Assembly (NCBI GenBank): GCA_029259545.1
Contig: JAPHEE010000021.1
Span: forward strand, 1-32,904
Source of the DNA: Candidatus Alkanophaga volatiphilum
Lineage (GTDB): Archaea > Halobacteriota > Syntropharchaeia > Alkanophagales > B39-G2
Reading direction: 5' to 3'
DNA length: 32,904 nt
The notes below the pieces were generated by a model. It had not been told where the DNA came from, made no database searches, and saw only the letters and a list, made by a program, of their open reading frames with translations. How positions within the stretch are numbered: position 1 is the stretch's first letter; every line of letters begins with the position of its first letter. The position numbers and the translations under genes were made by a program. Shown one piece after another: positions 10,078 to 18,595 of this stretch.

Positions 10078-10262
10078 TGTCAGCTTCTCCCGTCTGAAGA
10101 GGGAGCTTGCCTCGCAAGGGTGCCGACCCGGTCATCGAGCCGATCAGGACGGCTGACCCCGCCCCTCATCGGGCTGGAAATCTGGCAAAGCCGCTCCAGC
10201 CCACGAGAACATACACCAAACACATATAAAAACTTCCGCCCTCCCCTGACAGGGGCTCCCCC
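10078..10262 (-). other. Candidate IS200/605-type non-coding element or tnpB 3'-end relic (minus orientation)
   Basis: Minus strand: hairpin GCCCCTGTCAGGGG, TATA-like TTTTTATATG, GC-rich segment, then CAAG-CTCCCTCTTCAGACGGGAG-hairpin; same order of parts as 22888-23135 but no identical ends. Confidence 0.35.
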
Positions 10263-10409
10263 GGCGGCAGGAGTGTGAAACATGGTAGTGACAACAGACG
10301 AGTTGTTGAAGAGCGGGAAAGCGGAAGAACCAGCTGATAATTAGACTGTAAGCAGCATTAAAAGTGCTCTTGACATGACTGAATACAAGTTTAGTCGATT
10401 GCTGTATCA

Positions 10410-11111
10410 TCAAAGGTTTATGACTGCAAGTTCTTCGCACTCTTTTGCTTCGTACATAAGTCCTTGGGGAGTGATCACAGCACTCTTGCTCACCACCTTC
10501 TTTCCCTTAAAGGTCCCGACCCTTGATACCTTTACCACCACAACTCCGAACTCTCGCGCTATTTTCTCGGATAGGGGGTGCCCTTCGACTTTCGGGTGCG
10601 TCGGGTCGGTGAGCGAGATCGGGAGGAAGACTATGTCGGAGCGGGCGGCGACTTCGCTTCTCGTCCTCTCGTAGATAACATCGGCGCAGATTAAGATGCC
10701 TGCTGTTCCGAATTCAGTATTAAAAGTGACAATTTCATCCCCTCCTTTTATTCCTAAAGCTCTCTCCTCGGGGGTTGGGTGGCGTTTTCGATATTTTGCA
10801 ACGAGCTGCCCTTTGCGGAACACGAAGCACGTATTGTAGAAGTGCGAGATGTCCTTTTCGATCACACTCCCCCCGATCAAGTATCCGGGGAAGTGGACGC
10901 TTGCCCTCCGGAGCATGCGGATTGCTGGTTTCCCAGCTTCCCTGTAAGCGTCTTCGACGCTCCAGTCCTTCTTAAAGTCACCACCCGGCATCGCAAAGAA
11001 CTCAGGGAGGACGAAGAAGTCAGCATCCGCCTTAACTACCGCTTCGTATGCCCACTTGATATTCTCATGCGGGTCTCCACGGTCTTCCATTTGGTATATT
11101 GCCACCCTCAT
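10410..11111 (-). CDS. Carbon-nitrogen hydrolase (nitrilase superfamily)
   Basis: MRVAIYQMEDRG...ADFFVLPEFFAMPGG...KYRKRHPTPEERALGIKGGDE...GILICADVIYER. Confidence 0.9.
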   Translation of the reverse strand: MRVAIYQMEDRGDPHENIKWAYEAVVKADADFFVLPEFFAMPGGDFKKDWSVEDAYREAGKPAIRMLRRASVHFPGYLIGGSVIEKDISHFYNTCFVFRKGQLVAKYRKRHPTPEERALGIKGGDEIVTFNTEFGTAGILICADVIYERTRSEVAARSDIVFLPISLTDPTHPKVEGHPLSEKIAREFGVVVVKVSRVGTFKGKKVVSKSAVITPQGLMYEAKECEELAVINL

Positions 11112-11120
11112 CTTTTCGTC

Positions 11121-11888
11121 TCATGCGTCGAGTGGCGAGCCGCAGATCCGCCTGTAAACGTCCAAGTAAACGCTCGACAGGTCCCCTTTGTCCTCTCTGA
11201 AAACGTCCTTGTCTAAGCTCACGATTTCGCCGCGCTCATAGGCGGCGGCGTCCCAGAAGCGGCAAACGTCTGGCGTTCCCACCTCATCGGCGAGTAAGAT
11301 CTCCCCGCCTCGGCTCCTTCCGAACTCCAACTTAAAGTCCGCAAGAATTATACCTCGCTCGCGTAGAAACTCGCTCATCACATCATTCACCCGCAGCGTA
11401 GTCTTCTTCACGAATTCGAGCTCATCGTCGGCGAGCCACCCCCGCTCTAAAATCTCTGCTTCGCTTATCGGGCGATCTACTTCTTCAAACTTCGTCGTGA
11501 ACTCGACAAACGGTCTCTTCAACGGCTCGCCCTTGCGCAAGCGTCGCTGCTCATCAAGCCTCAACTCGCCCCGCTCGTAGCGCCGCCACAGCGACCCATA
11601 GAGATAATTCCGGCAGAGCACCTCCACTGGAATTATTTCGAGACGCTCCGCCACTAGGCAGTTCGGTGGCGCAAAACGCTTGAAGTGCGTTCTCACGCCT
11701 GCTGCCTCCAACCGCTTGAACCAGAAGCAAGAAAGGCGGCAGCAGACCTCCCCTTTTTTCGGGAACTCCCCGCTCTTCTGCCCATCAAATGCCGTCACTC
11801 TATCGGTGAACACGAAGACGATGTTGCCCTCGTCATCCAGATAAATGTCTTTTGCCTTCCCTGCTCGCAGGAACTTCATTTCTCGCAC
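11121..11888 (-). CDS. purC: Phosphoribosylaminoimidazole-succinocarboxamide synthase
   Basis: GKAKDIYLDDEGNIVFVFTDRVTAFDGQKSGEFPKKGEVCCRLSCFWFKRLE...LADFKLEFGR...LADEVGTPDVCRFWD. Confidence 0.94.
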   Translation of the reverse strand: MREMKFLRAGKAKDIYLDDEGNIVFVFTDRVTAFDGQKSGEFPKKGEVCCRLSCFWFKRLEAAGVRTHFKRFAPPNCLVAERLEIIPVEVLCRNYLYGSLWRRYERGELRLDEQRRLRKGEPLKRPFVEFTTKFEEVDRPISEAEILERGWLADDELEFVKKTTLRVNDVMSEFLRERGIILADFKLEFGRSRGGEILLADEVGTPDVCRFWDAAAYERGEIVSLDKDVFREDKGDLSSVYLDVYRRICGSPLDA

Positions 11889-11981
11889 CCTGACCCATGA
11901 ACAATGTTCCTCAACTCATGTTATAATGTCATTATTGTCACGGCGCGCATGGAAACTTTTTTATCCTGCCATATCAATTGA

Positions 11982-13265
11982 GTGGGGTGGTTAAAAGGAT
12001 GTCGGCGGGCAGGGGTCAAAATGTTTAGGCGATACGAGGACATGCCGAAGATAAAATTACCGGAGGGCCACGAGGTTTTCATCAGCGATTCCACGATCCG
12101 CGAGGGTGCGCAGATGCCTGGCATCGTCATGAAAAAAGAGCATAAGGTCAAGATTTACGAGTTCTTGCATGAAATCGGCATAGAGAAGACAGAAACTTTC
12201 CTTTACAACGAAAGCGACCGGCAGGCTGTGAAGGAGATGCTGGACCTCGGTTACAAAAAGCCAGAAGTCACAGGCTGGGCACGGGCGAATCCCGGCGACA
12301 TAGATTTGGTGCTCCGCATGGACCTTCCAGAGACCGGAATTTTGATGTCAGTTTCTGATGCCCACATCTTTGACAAAATAGGCTTTAAGAGGCGGGAGGA
12401 GGCTGCGGAACGCTACCTGAAAGCGTTGGACTATGCACTGGCACATGGGCTGCGGGTGCGCTGCCACCTCGAAGACATAACAAGGGCGGACATCGAGGGC
12501 TTCGTGTTACCATTTGTCAAGGAAATCCTTGAGCGAGACAAAAACGTCATCCTTCGCATCTGCGACACGCTCAACTACGGCATCCCGTTCATGGCGGAGT
12601 TCCCCTACAGCATCCCAAAGATTATAGTCACGTTCAAGGAGATGGGCGCCAAGAACATCGAGCTGCACATCCACGACGACTTCGGCATGGGCACGACAAT
12701 ATCGCTCGCCGGGCTCTGGTACGGCGCAAACTGGTGCAACGCCACGTTCCTCGGGATGGGCGAGCGGGCGGGCGTCGCCGAGCTCGAAAAAATCTTGGCA
12801 TTCCTCGAATTCCGAGTCGAGGGCTTCCACAAGTACAACTTGGGGTGCCTGTCGAGGTTCGCCGAGTACATGGAGCAGGAGGTCGGCATCAGAATCCCGA
12901 AGAACAAGGCGGTCGTCGGCGAGAACGTCTTCGCCCACGAGAGCGGCATCCACACCGACGGCGTCCTCAAAAACCCGTTCACTTACGAGCCGTTCCCGCC
13001 GGAGCTCGTCGGCGCAAAACGCCACTTCATCATCGGCCCCACCTCCGGCACGAGCGTCATCAAGCATAAAGTCGAGCAGATACTCGGTGAGCTCCTCGGC
13101 ACGAACCTCACCCTTGATAAAAGCGACGCACGGCTAAAAGCGCTCCAAGACTTCATCAAAAGCTCGTACGAAGGCGGCAGAAGCTCCTGTTTCTCCGATA
13201 GTGAGCTCGAAACGCTCGTGCGTCATTTCTTCGCAGACCTGCTTCAAGGTGACTCAGGCGTATGA
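11982..13265 (+). CDS. Homocitrate/isopropylmalate synthase-family protein, (Re)-citrate-synthase-like
   Basis: STIREGAQMPGIVMKKEHKVKIYEFLHEIGIEKTETF...GYKKPEVTGWARANPGDIDLVLRMDLPETGILMSVSDAHIFDKIG...ELHIHDDFGMG...GERAGVAELE; resembles Re-type citrate synthases of Clostridium/Dehalococcoides. Confidence 0.8.
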   Translation: MGWLKGCRRAGVKMFRRYEDMPKIKLPEGHEVFISDSTIREGAQMPGIVMKKEHKVKIYEFLHEIGIEKTETFLYNESDRQAVKEMLDLGYKKPEVTGWARANPGDIDLVLRMDLPETGILMSVSDAHIFDKIGFKRREEAAERYLKALDYALAHGLRVRCHLEDITRADIEGFVLPFVKEILERDKNVILRICDTLNYGIPFMAEFPYSIPKIIVTFKEMGAKNIELHIHDDFGMGTTISLAGLWYGANWCNATFLGMGERAGVAELEKILAFLEFRVEGFHKYNLGCLSRFAEYMEQEVGIRIPKNKAVVGENVFAHESGIHTDGVLKNPFTYEPFPPELVGAKRHFIIGPTSGTSVIKHKVEQILGELLGTNLTLDKSDARLKALQDFIKSSYEGGRSSCFSDSELETLVRHFFADLLQGDSGV

Positions 13266-13384
13266 GACCCCCTATTTCTTACTTTCAGCTTGATTGCCTT
13301 TGTTCAAGGACTTCGGTCAGTGAGAGGGTTAAAAAGCTTTTGAGCCTTTTGAGGAGCGAAAATATTTTAAGACCCGTAACATGA

Positions 13385-14890
13385 TTGTTAGAGAGAGCCT
13401 CTGGGAGGAGGTGTGTTACGGTCGGCGAGGGGGAGCTGGCAAGCGAGAGTGAGCGGGAGCGAAGTAAGTGCTTAATATTAGGGTGTGGAAGCTTAGGGTT
13501 CGCGGTCGCTCGTGAATTGAAAGATCGGGGCTTTGACGTGCATGTCGTGGACATAGATGAGACGAGGCTAGAGTTTCTAAAGCAAGAGGGATTTAATACG
13601 CTCGTCTGTGACATAAGAGAAGAAAACACCGCTAAGGAGCTGATGAAGCAAAACTGCGATTTCGACGTGATTTTCATCTTGAGCAACAATGTCGAGACGA
13701 ACAGGCTGGCGCTCCTGAACATAAAAAAGGAATTCCCCGAGGCTTATGTCATCGTCCGAGCAACTGACTCCAAAGAGAAGGATGAGCTGGAAAGGCTTGG
13801 CGCCGACATCGTCCTCTTCCCGCTGGATGTCATCACGGAGGCGGCAGTACGGCAAGTCGAACGCCTCAAAACCGAAAAGTTGCTGAAAAAGCTCATACGC
13901 ACGATAAAGAGCGTAGGGGATGCAGAAAAGTTCGGAATAGTCGTACATGACAACCCTGACCCGGATGCGATAGCGTCCGCTCTTGCGCTCAGGCACATAA
14001 TGAAGGAGAAAGGGGTCTGCGCAGACATACTTTATGGTGGCATCATCGGGCATCAAGTGAACAGGGCGTTCGTGAACCTACTAGGCATAGAAATGCGAAG
14101 GATTGAGGACGGCGTTCTGAGTGAGTATTCGAAGTTTGCGCTCGTTGATACGGCGGTGCCCGGCTCTAACAACTCGTTGCCAGCGGACACGAAAGTGAGT
14201 ATAATCATAGACCATCACCCCGCAGGTAATGGCGTCGATGCGGAGTTTTGCGACATAAGGGAAGAGTTGGGCGCGACTTCCACGATATTAGCCAAATACT
14301 TGCGGTGGCTGAACATTCCAGTGGATAAAGTTCTTGCAACTGCCCTCCTGTATGGCATAAAGACCGACACTAATGGGTTCAAGCGCAATGCGCACCCTGA
14401 GGACTTTATCGCCGCGGCTTTCCTTTACCCAAAGGTTGATAGGGAGCTGCTCGACCAAATAGAGACGCCGCCGGTTTCAGCAGAGACGATAAACATCATA
14501 GGGAAGGCTATCCAAAACAGGAAGATAAAACACAGCTACTTGATTTCGAACGTTGGGTACATAGCCAACCGGGATGCGTTAGCGCAAGCTGCTGACTACT
14601 TGCTGAACCTCGAAGGTGTCACCGTCGCTATCGTGATAGGGATGAACGATGAGAACATTTATGTTTCGGGGCGAAGTAAGGACATCCGAGTGAACCTCGG
14701 TGAGGCTTTCAGGCAAGCTTTCAGCAAGATAGGGTCGGCGGGCGGACATTCGACGACGGCGGCGGCGCAAATACCCCTCGGGCTGTTCAGCGGCGTCAAA
14801 GAGAAGGACACTCTAATAAAGCTTGCAGAGGACGCCATAACCAAAAGGTTCCTTACAGTAATCGGTGTGGAGAACGATAGCAAAAGTTGA
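13385..14890 (+). CDS. RCK_N (TrkA-N) domain fused to DHH/DHHA1 phosphoesterase
   Basis: CLILGCGSLGFAVARELKDRGFDVHVVDID (RCK_N) then HDNPDPDAIASALAL, IIDHHPAGNG (DHH), GSAGGHSTTAAAQIPLG (DHHA1). Confidence 0.9.
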   Translation: MLERASGRRCVTVGEGELASESERERSKCLILGCGSLGFAVARELKDRGFDVHVVDIDETRLEFLKQEGFNTLVCDIREENTAKELMKQNCDFDVIFILSNNVETNRLALLNIKKEFPEAYVIVRATDSKEKDELERLGADIVLFPLDVITEAAVRQVERLKTEKLLKKLIRTIKSVGDAEKFGIVVHDNPDPDAIASALALRHIMKEKGVCADILYGGIIGHQVNRAFVNLLGIEMRRIEDGVLSEYSKFALVDTAVPGSNNSLPADTKVSIIIDHHPAGNGVDAEFCDIREELGATSTILAKYLRWLNIPVDKVLATALLYGIKTDTNGFKRNAHPEDFIAAAFLYPKVDRELLDQIETPPVSAETINIIGKAIQNRKIKHSYLISNVGYIANRDALAQAADYLLNLEGVTVAIVIGMNDENIYVSGRSKDIRVNLGEAFRQAFSKIGSAGGHSTTAAAQIPLGLFSGVKEKDTLIKLAEDAITKRFLTVIGVENDSKS

Positions 14891-15001
14891 TTTCGCTGCT
14901 GCCCTGAGCCGAATCTTTTACCTGTGTTGCACAGCTTTAGTTAAGATAATTAATTTCCTCAAAGCTACTATGAAGCGTCGCTTGTCGGTGGGTGAGGAAG
15001 C

Positions 15002-15238
15002 ATGAGGGACGAGAAGAGGAGCTGCCTGAAGTGCAAGCATTACGTCATGTCTTGCGAGGTCGAGGAGAGAGGGCGGACATGCTTTGACTTCTGCGAAGTG
15101 CGTGGACCCCTGCCAACTGCCGCGTTTTCATTTCACGATATCTGCTGCGCGCCGGACACCACATTCTGCATGCAAGCCTTTACATGTCTTGAGGAAATTG
15201 CTGAGAGTTGCGAATATTACGAGGAGAGGGAGGAGTGA
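15002..15238 (+). CDS. Small cysteine-rich protein
   Basis: MRDEKRSCLKCKHYVMSCEVEERGRTCFDFCEVRG...; 10 Cys in 78 aa; between DHH protein and adkA. Confidence 0.6.
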   Translation: MRDEKRSCLKCKHYVMSCEVEERGRTCFDFCEVRGPLPTAAFSFHDICCAPDTTFCMQAFTCLEEIAESCEYYEEREE

Positions 15239-15240
15239 GG

Positions 15241-15819
15241 ATGGCAGTGGTTATTGTCACAGGAATTCCAGGCGTTGGCTCTTCGACCGTGTTGAGAGAG
15301 GCGTTTAAGCTGGATGAGTCGCTCTCTAAGGAGTTCGTGGTTGTAAACTACGGAGACGTAATGCTCGAAGTCGCTCGCGGTAAGAACCTCGTGGAGCACC
15401 GGGATCAGTTGAGGAAGCTGCCCGACGAGACGCAGCGTGAGATCCAGAAGCTCGCATGCGAGAAAATCGCAACGCTCGGCAAGAATGTAATCGTAGACAC
15501 GCACTGCACGATAAAAACGCCGGCGGGCTACCTCCCCGGGCTTCCGGAGTGGGTTTTGAAATCGCTAAAGCCTAAACAGCTTGTCATCGTCGAGGCGAGC
15601 CCCGAAGAAATAATGAGGCGCCGAGCCACCGACGAGACGCGACAGCGGGACGTCGAGAGGGAAAGGGAAATAGAGGAGCATCAGAACATGAACAGGGCGG
15701 CGGCGATGGCTTACGCCGCACTTACAGGCGCATGCGTAAAGATCATTGAAAATCACGACGGCGCCGTCGAGGAGGCTGCTAAAGAGTTTTTGGAGCTGCT
15801 TAGGCTCGTTAAGGATTGA
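15241..15819 (+). CDS. adkA: Archaeal adenylate kinase (longer ORF from 15208 in the track)
   Basis: MAVVIVTGIPGVGSSTVLREAFK...EFVVVNYGDVMLEVA...VIVDTHCTIKTPAGYLPGLPEWVL. Confidence 0.93.
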   Translation: MAVVIVTGIPGVGSSTVLREAFKLDESLSKEFVVVNYGDVMLEVARGKNLVEHRDQLRKLPDETQREIQKLACEKIATLGKNVIVDTHCTIKTPAGYLPGLPEWVLKSLKPKQLVIVEASPEEIMRRRATDETRQRDVEREREIEEHQNMNRAAAMAYAALTGACVKIIENHDGAVEEAAKEFLELLRLVKD

Positions 15820-15886
15820 TGTAGCTTGTTGAGGGAGATAGTTAGGAGCGAACGCACGCAGCACATTAATAATCACGCTCACTTAC

Positions 15887-16068
15887 AAAATGTCGCTAAG
15901 AAAGCCCTAAGGGATGAATTGGGGAGGCGGGTGGGGAAATTTATACTTTGAAGCCGATTTTATCGAGACGGGGCTGGGGCTGGCTCCGGTCAGGCTGCGT
16001 GAGCCGCCCTGAACACGCCGTGAAGCTCGGCTCCGAGCGGGGCTATAAGGCGGAGTGGAGAGGCTCAC
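15887..16068 (+). mobile_element. Short non-autonomous IS200/IS605-like element, copy 1 (182 bp)
   Basis: Flanked on the left by TTAC (15883-15886), starts AAAATGTCGCTAAGAAAGCCC (identical to copy 2), ends GAAG-hairpin-AGGC-TCAC (16065-16068); excision restores an ORF. Confidence 0.8.
15938..15946 (+). promoter_or_regulatory. TATA box-like element inside mobile element copy 1
   Basis: AATTTATAC followed by GC-rich sequence without a convincing CDS. Confidence 0.4.
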
Positions 16069-16681
16069 AAGGTACAATCAGTATATGCTCAATGTTTCCT
16101 GCAAAATTGGAAGCCTATGCACCTCAGATTCCTCTCTCAGACCGGTAAGGCGGGGAATATGGAGTAAAAAACATCGTCACCTCCGAACGCTTCGCAATAA
16201 GCGACGAACTAACTCCTACGAGGAGCTTTGAGTCCCCAAGTCACGACACACTCGACACCAACTGGAAACCGACTTGATAAAACGGACATGCTTTTCAAAG
16301 AAACGGAGCCGCTACTGCCTATATGGAGCTAGTACGCAGTCTAGTAAAAGGATGACTTGATGTCCACTCTTGGTACGGTGGTACCGCACGAAGTTGCTAA
16401 AAATGAGATCTGGCGAGACGATCCGAAGACTCACACGTCTACGGAGAGCACAGCATACGCCATACCAGATGTCAGTCGGATTTCACCGGCGGGACGCTGC
16501 TCATGCTTATGAACATCTTGCTGCAAAATACGGCTGTAACCCATACGAGTCTGACGGTTTTTAGCTCTCCTAAAGTAATAAAGGAGCGTCACAAGCTGAG
16601 AGAGCTGGAAATGGTGTGAAAACAAGCTTTAGAGATTGCTCTACAGACCAAGTCATGCACCTTAGAAAAGCTGACTCTCCT

Positions 16682-18595
16682 TCAGCACGTTGTAGTCACT
16701 TCATAAATCCTCACACCCCTGTCGTAAATGAGTCTGAGGAAGGGAGCGTTATCGAAGAGCGACTGCGACGCCAGCTTCCGCTCCTCAGGACCGACGTAGA
16801 CGTAAGAGACGTTGTATTTCTCGATAACCTCCCTCAAGCCATCAACGCTTGAGAACGCTCTTTCGACGTCGTCCAGCCGCTCCCAAACGTCTAAGCCGTG
16901 CCCGTAGGGCCAATTCACGTAGCTTAGTACCCTTAACCTCCCTCCGATCATCGTCGGCGGGCAGTGAATTGAGGGAGCTGTAAGGAAAACGGAACACTGT
17001 GGTGTGCTCTCTCTAACCCAGAGCCCAGCTTTAAGCTCCTCCAAGCTCGCGCAAGGGAATTCCGTCGAGACGTTCCAGAGGACGACGAGCGCAGAGGTTA
17101 GAAGGGAAGCGATGAGGAGCGGAATAACTACTCCCTTTGGGAGCTTTCTGAGCGTTAACGCCGCCGAGACCGAAATCGGAACCCAAGCGTAGTGGAAGAA
17201 CTTAAACATGTCCCAAGCGTTCGGCGTGAAAGAAGGCAAGTGCGGTAGCGCAAAAATTACGGAAAACCACACTAAAAGTCTCTTCTCATTGAGAAGGGCG
17301 GGAAGGGCAAGAAAGAGAGGGATGCCTAGGTTCGCAGCGTAGAACACCACAGGATTTCCTTCGAGGAAGACCGATGCCCAAGATCGCCCGAAGTTGACTT
17401 CCCCGACAGAGAAGTAAAGCAAGAAGGGGATCGCGAGCGGCAGAGGGATGAGAAACCAAAGCTTCTCTCGCTTCAGGAAGGCAAGGAAGGCGAGGAGGCA
17501 GGCAAGGAAAGAAATGGCGTGAAATGGGAGGAGGAGGGCGGTGAGGGCGCCAGCGAGGAGAGTCTCTTTCTTTCCGTCGCTATGAAGCAGCAAGATGACG
17601 GCGGTCAGCGTTGGGAGTCCAACGAGTTGCGGTCTCTGCTGGAGGAGATTATCTAAGATGGGAGGGATTGTGAAGAAGCCATCGTACACAAAGGCGTAAT
17701 TTTTAGAGGGCGAGAAGCCGCCGGTGAGAGCGTCGGAAGCTGCATTGACGAAAGCGAGTCCCCAGCCCAGAGTGCCGAGGAGTGCGGCGTAAATGCCCAC
17801 CTCCTTATCGCCGAATGCGGAGCCTAGACAGTAAAGGGCGAGTGCAAAAATTCCAGCAAAGACAGCGTTTAACGGAACGATGAGCTTAGGGAGGAAGCCG
17901 CCGTGCATCTTCTCAAAGATTGCGGTGTGGAAGTCCATGAAGAAGTGATATCTCAACTTTTCACCTGCGAAGAACGGAGCTTGAGGCGGAAAGTTCCCTT
18001 GGTTGATGCTTTCAATGATTTCGAAGTGCATGGGCGTGTCCTGCCAGTTCGAGCCTGCGAGGACGACGTATCCATCCTTCACGACCCAAACGCTGTCCCA
18101 GAGCGTGAGGAGGCAGATGAGAAAGATAGCGAGTGGGACAAGTGCGGAGAATCCGAGTTTTGGGAGTTTTAAGTCTGGAGCGAGCAGGATGGAAAGAGCG
18201 AGTTCTACGAAGAAGGTGAGGAAAATAGCCTGTTTTGAATAACCGATGAGGAGTGAGAAGGCGAAGACGAGGTGCGTCGAAACGAGAACGCTAAGTAGGA
18301 CGCCGAGGAGAAGAGTATCTTCAGCGTTAAAATCGAAGAACCTTTGGACGAGCGGGAAGCCAGGGAGGAGGAATGTGAAAATGGTGGCGGTGAGGAGTCC
18401 CGCCACCGGCAGGAAGAGAGCGAGGAGAAGGAGTAAAGATGCGAGGACGTAGATGCGAAAGCGGCTCATAAACTTCATAAAATGTAAATCTTCGACTCGT
18501 AACATGCCCCAAATGTTTCTTATCTTGGAGAAAAATAGATAAAAGGAGGGTGAGCTTTTTGATTCCGGAGGAGGTAGCAGCTCTTTTTGAGCCAA
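16682..18595 (-). CDS. Polytopic membrane protein, GT-C fold glycosyltransferase-like; start probably MKFMSRF or later
   Basis: Many TM segments; first-loop motif NWQDTPMHFEIIESINQGNFPPQAPFFAGEKLRYHFFMDF characteristic of archaeal GT-C-like proteins. Confidence 0.65.
   Translation of the reverse strand: MAQKELLPPPESKSSPSFYLFFSKIRNIWGMLRVEDLHFMKFMSRFRIYVLASLLLLLALFLPVAGLLTATIFTFLLPGFPLVQRFFDFNAEDTLLLGVLLSVLVSTHLVFAFSLLIGYSKQAIFLTFFVELALSILLAPDLKLPKLGFSALVPLAIFLICLLTLWDSVWVVKDGYVVLAGSNWQDTPMHFEIIESINQGNFPPQAPFFAGEKLRYHFFMDFHTAIFEKMHGGFLPKLIVPLNAVFAGIFALALYCLGSAFGDKEVGIYAALLGTLGWGLAFVNAASDALTGGFSPSKNYAFVYDGFFTIPPILDNLLQQRPQLVGLPTLTAVILLLHSDGKKETLLAGALTALLLPFHAISFLACLLAFLAFLKREKLWFLIPLPLAIPFLLYFSVGEVNFGRSWASVFLEGNPVVFYAANLGIPLFLALPALLNEKRLLVWFSVIFALPHLPSFTPNAWDMFKFFHYAWVPISVSAALTLRKLPKGVVIPLLIASLLTSALVVLWNVSTEFPCASLEELKAGLWVRESTPQCSVFLTAPSIHCPPTMIGGRLRVLSYVNWPYGHGLDVWERLDDVERAFSSVDGLREVIEKYNVSYVYVGPEERKLASQSLFDNAPFLRLIYDRGVRIYEVTTTC

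Larger units (their letters stand above)
15826..16148 (+). pseudogene. Small ORF downstream of adkA interrupted by element 15887-16068
   Basis: Removing 15887-16068 yields LLREIVRSERTQHINNHAHLQGTISICSMFPAKLEAYAPQIPLSDR* in one frame. Confidence 0.5.

Noticed and set aside
10080-10440. Minus-strand ORFs around 10080-10440
   Set aside because: No domain, overlap hairpins and TATA-like sequence; treated as non-coding.
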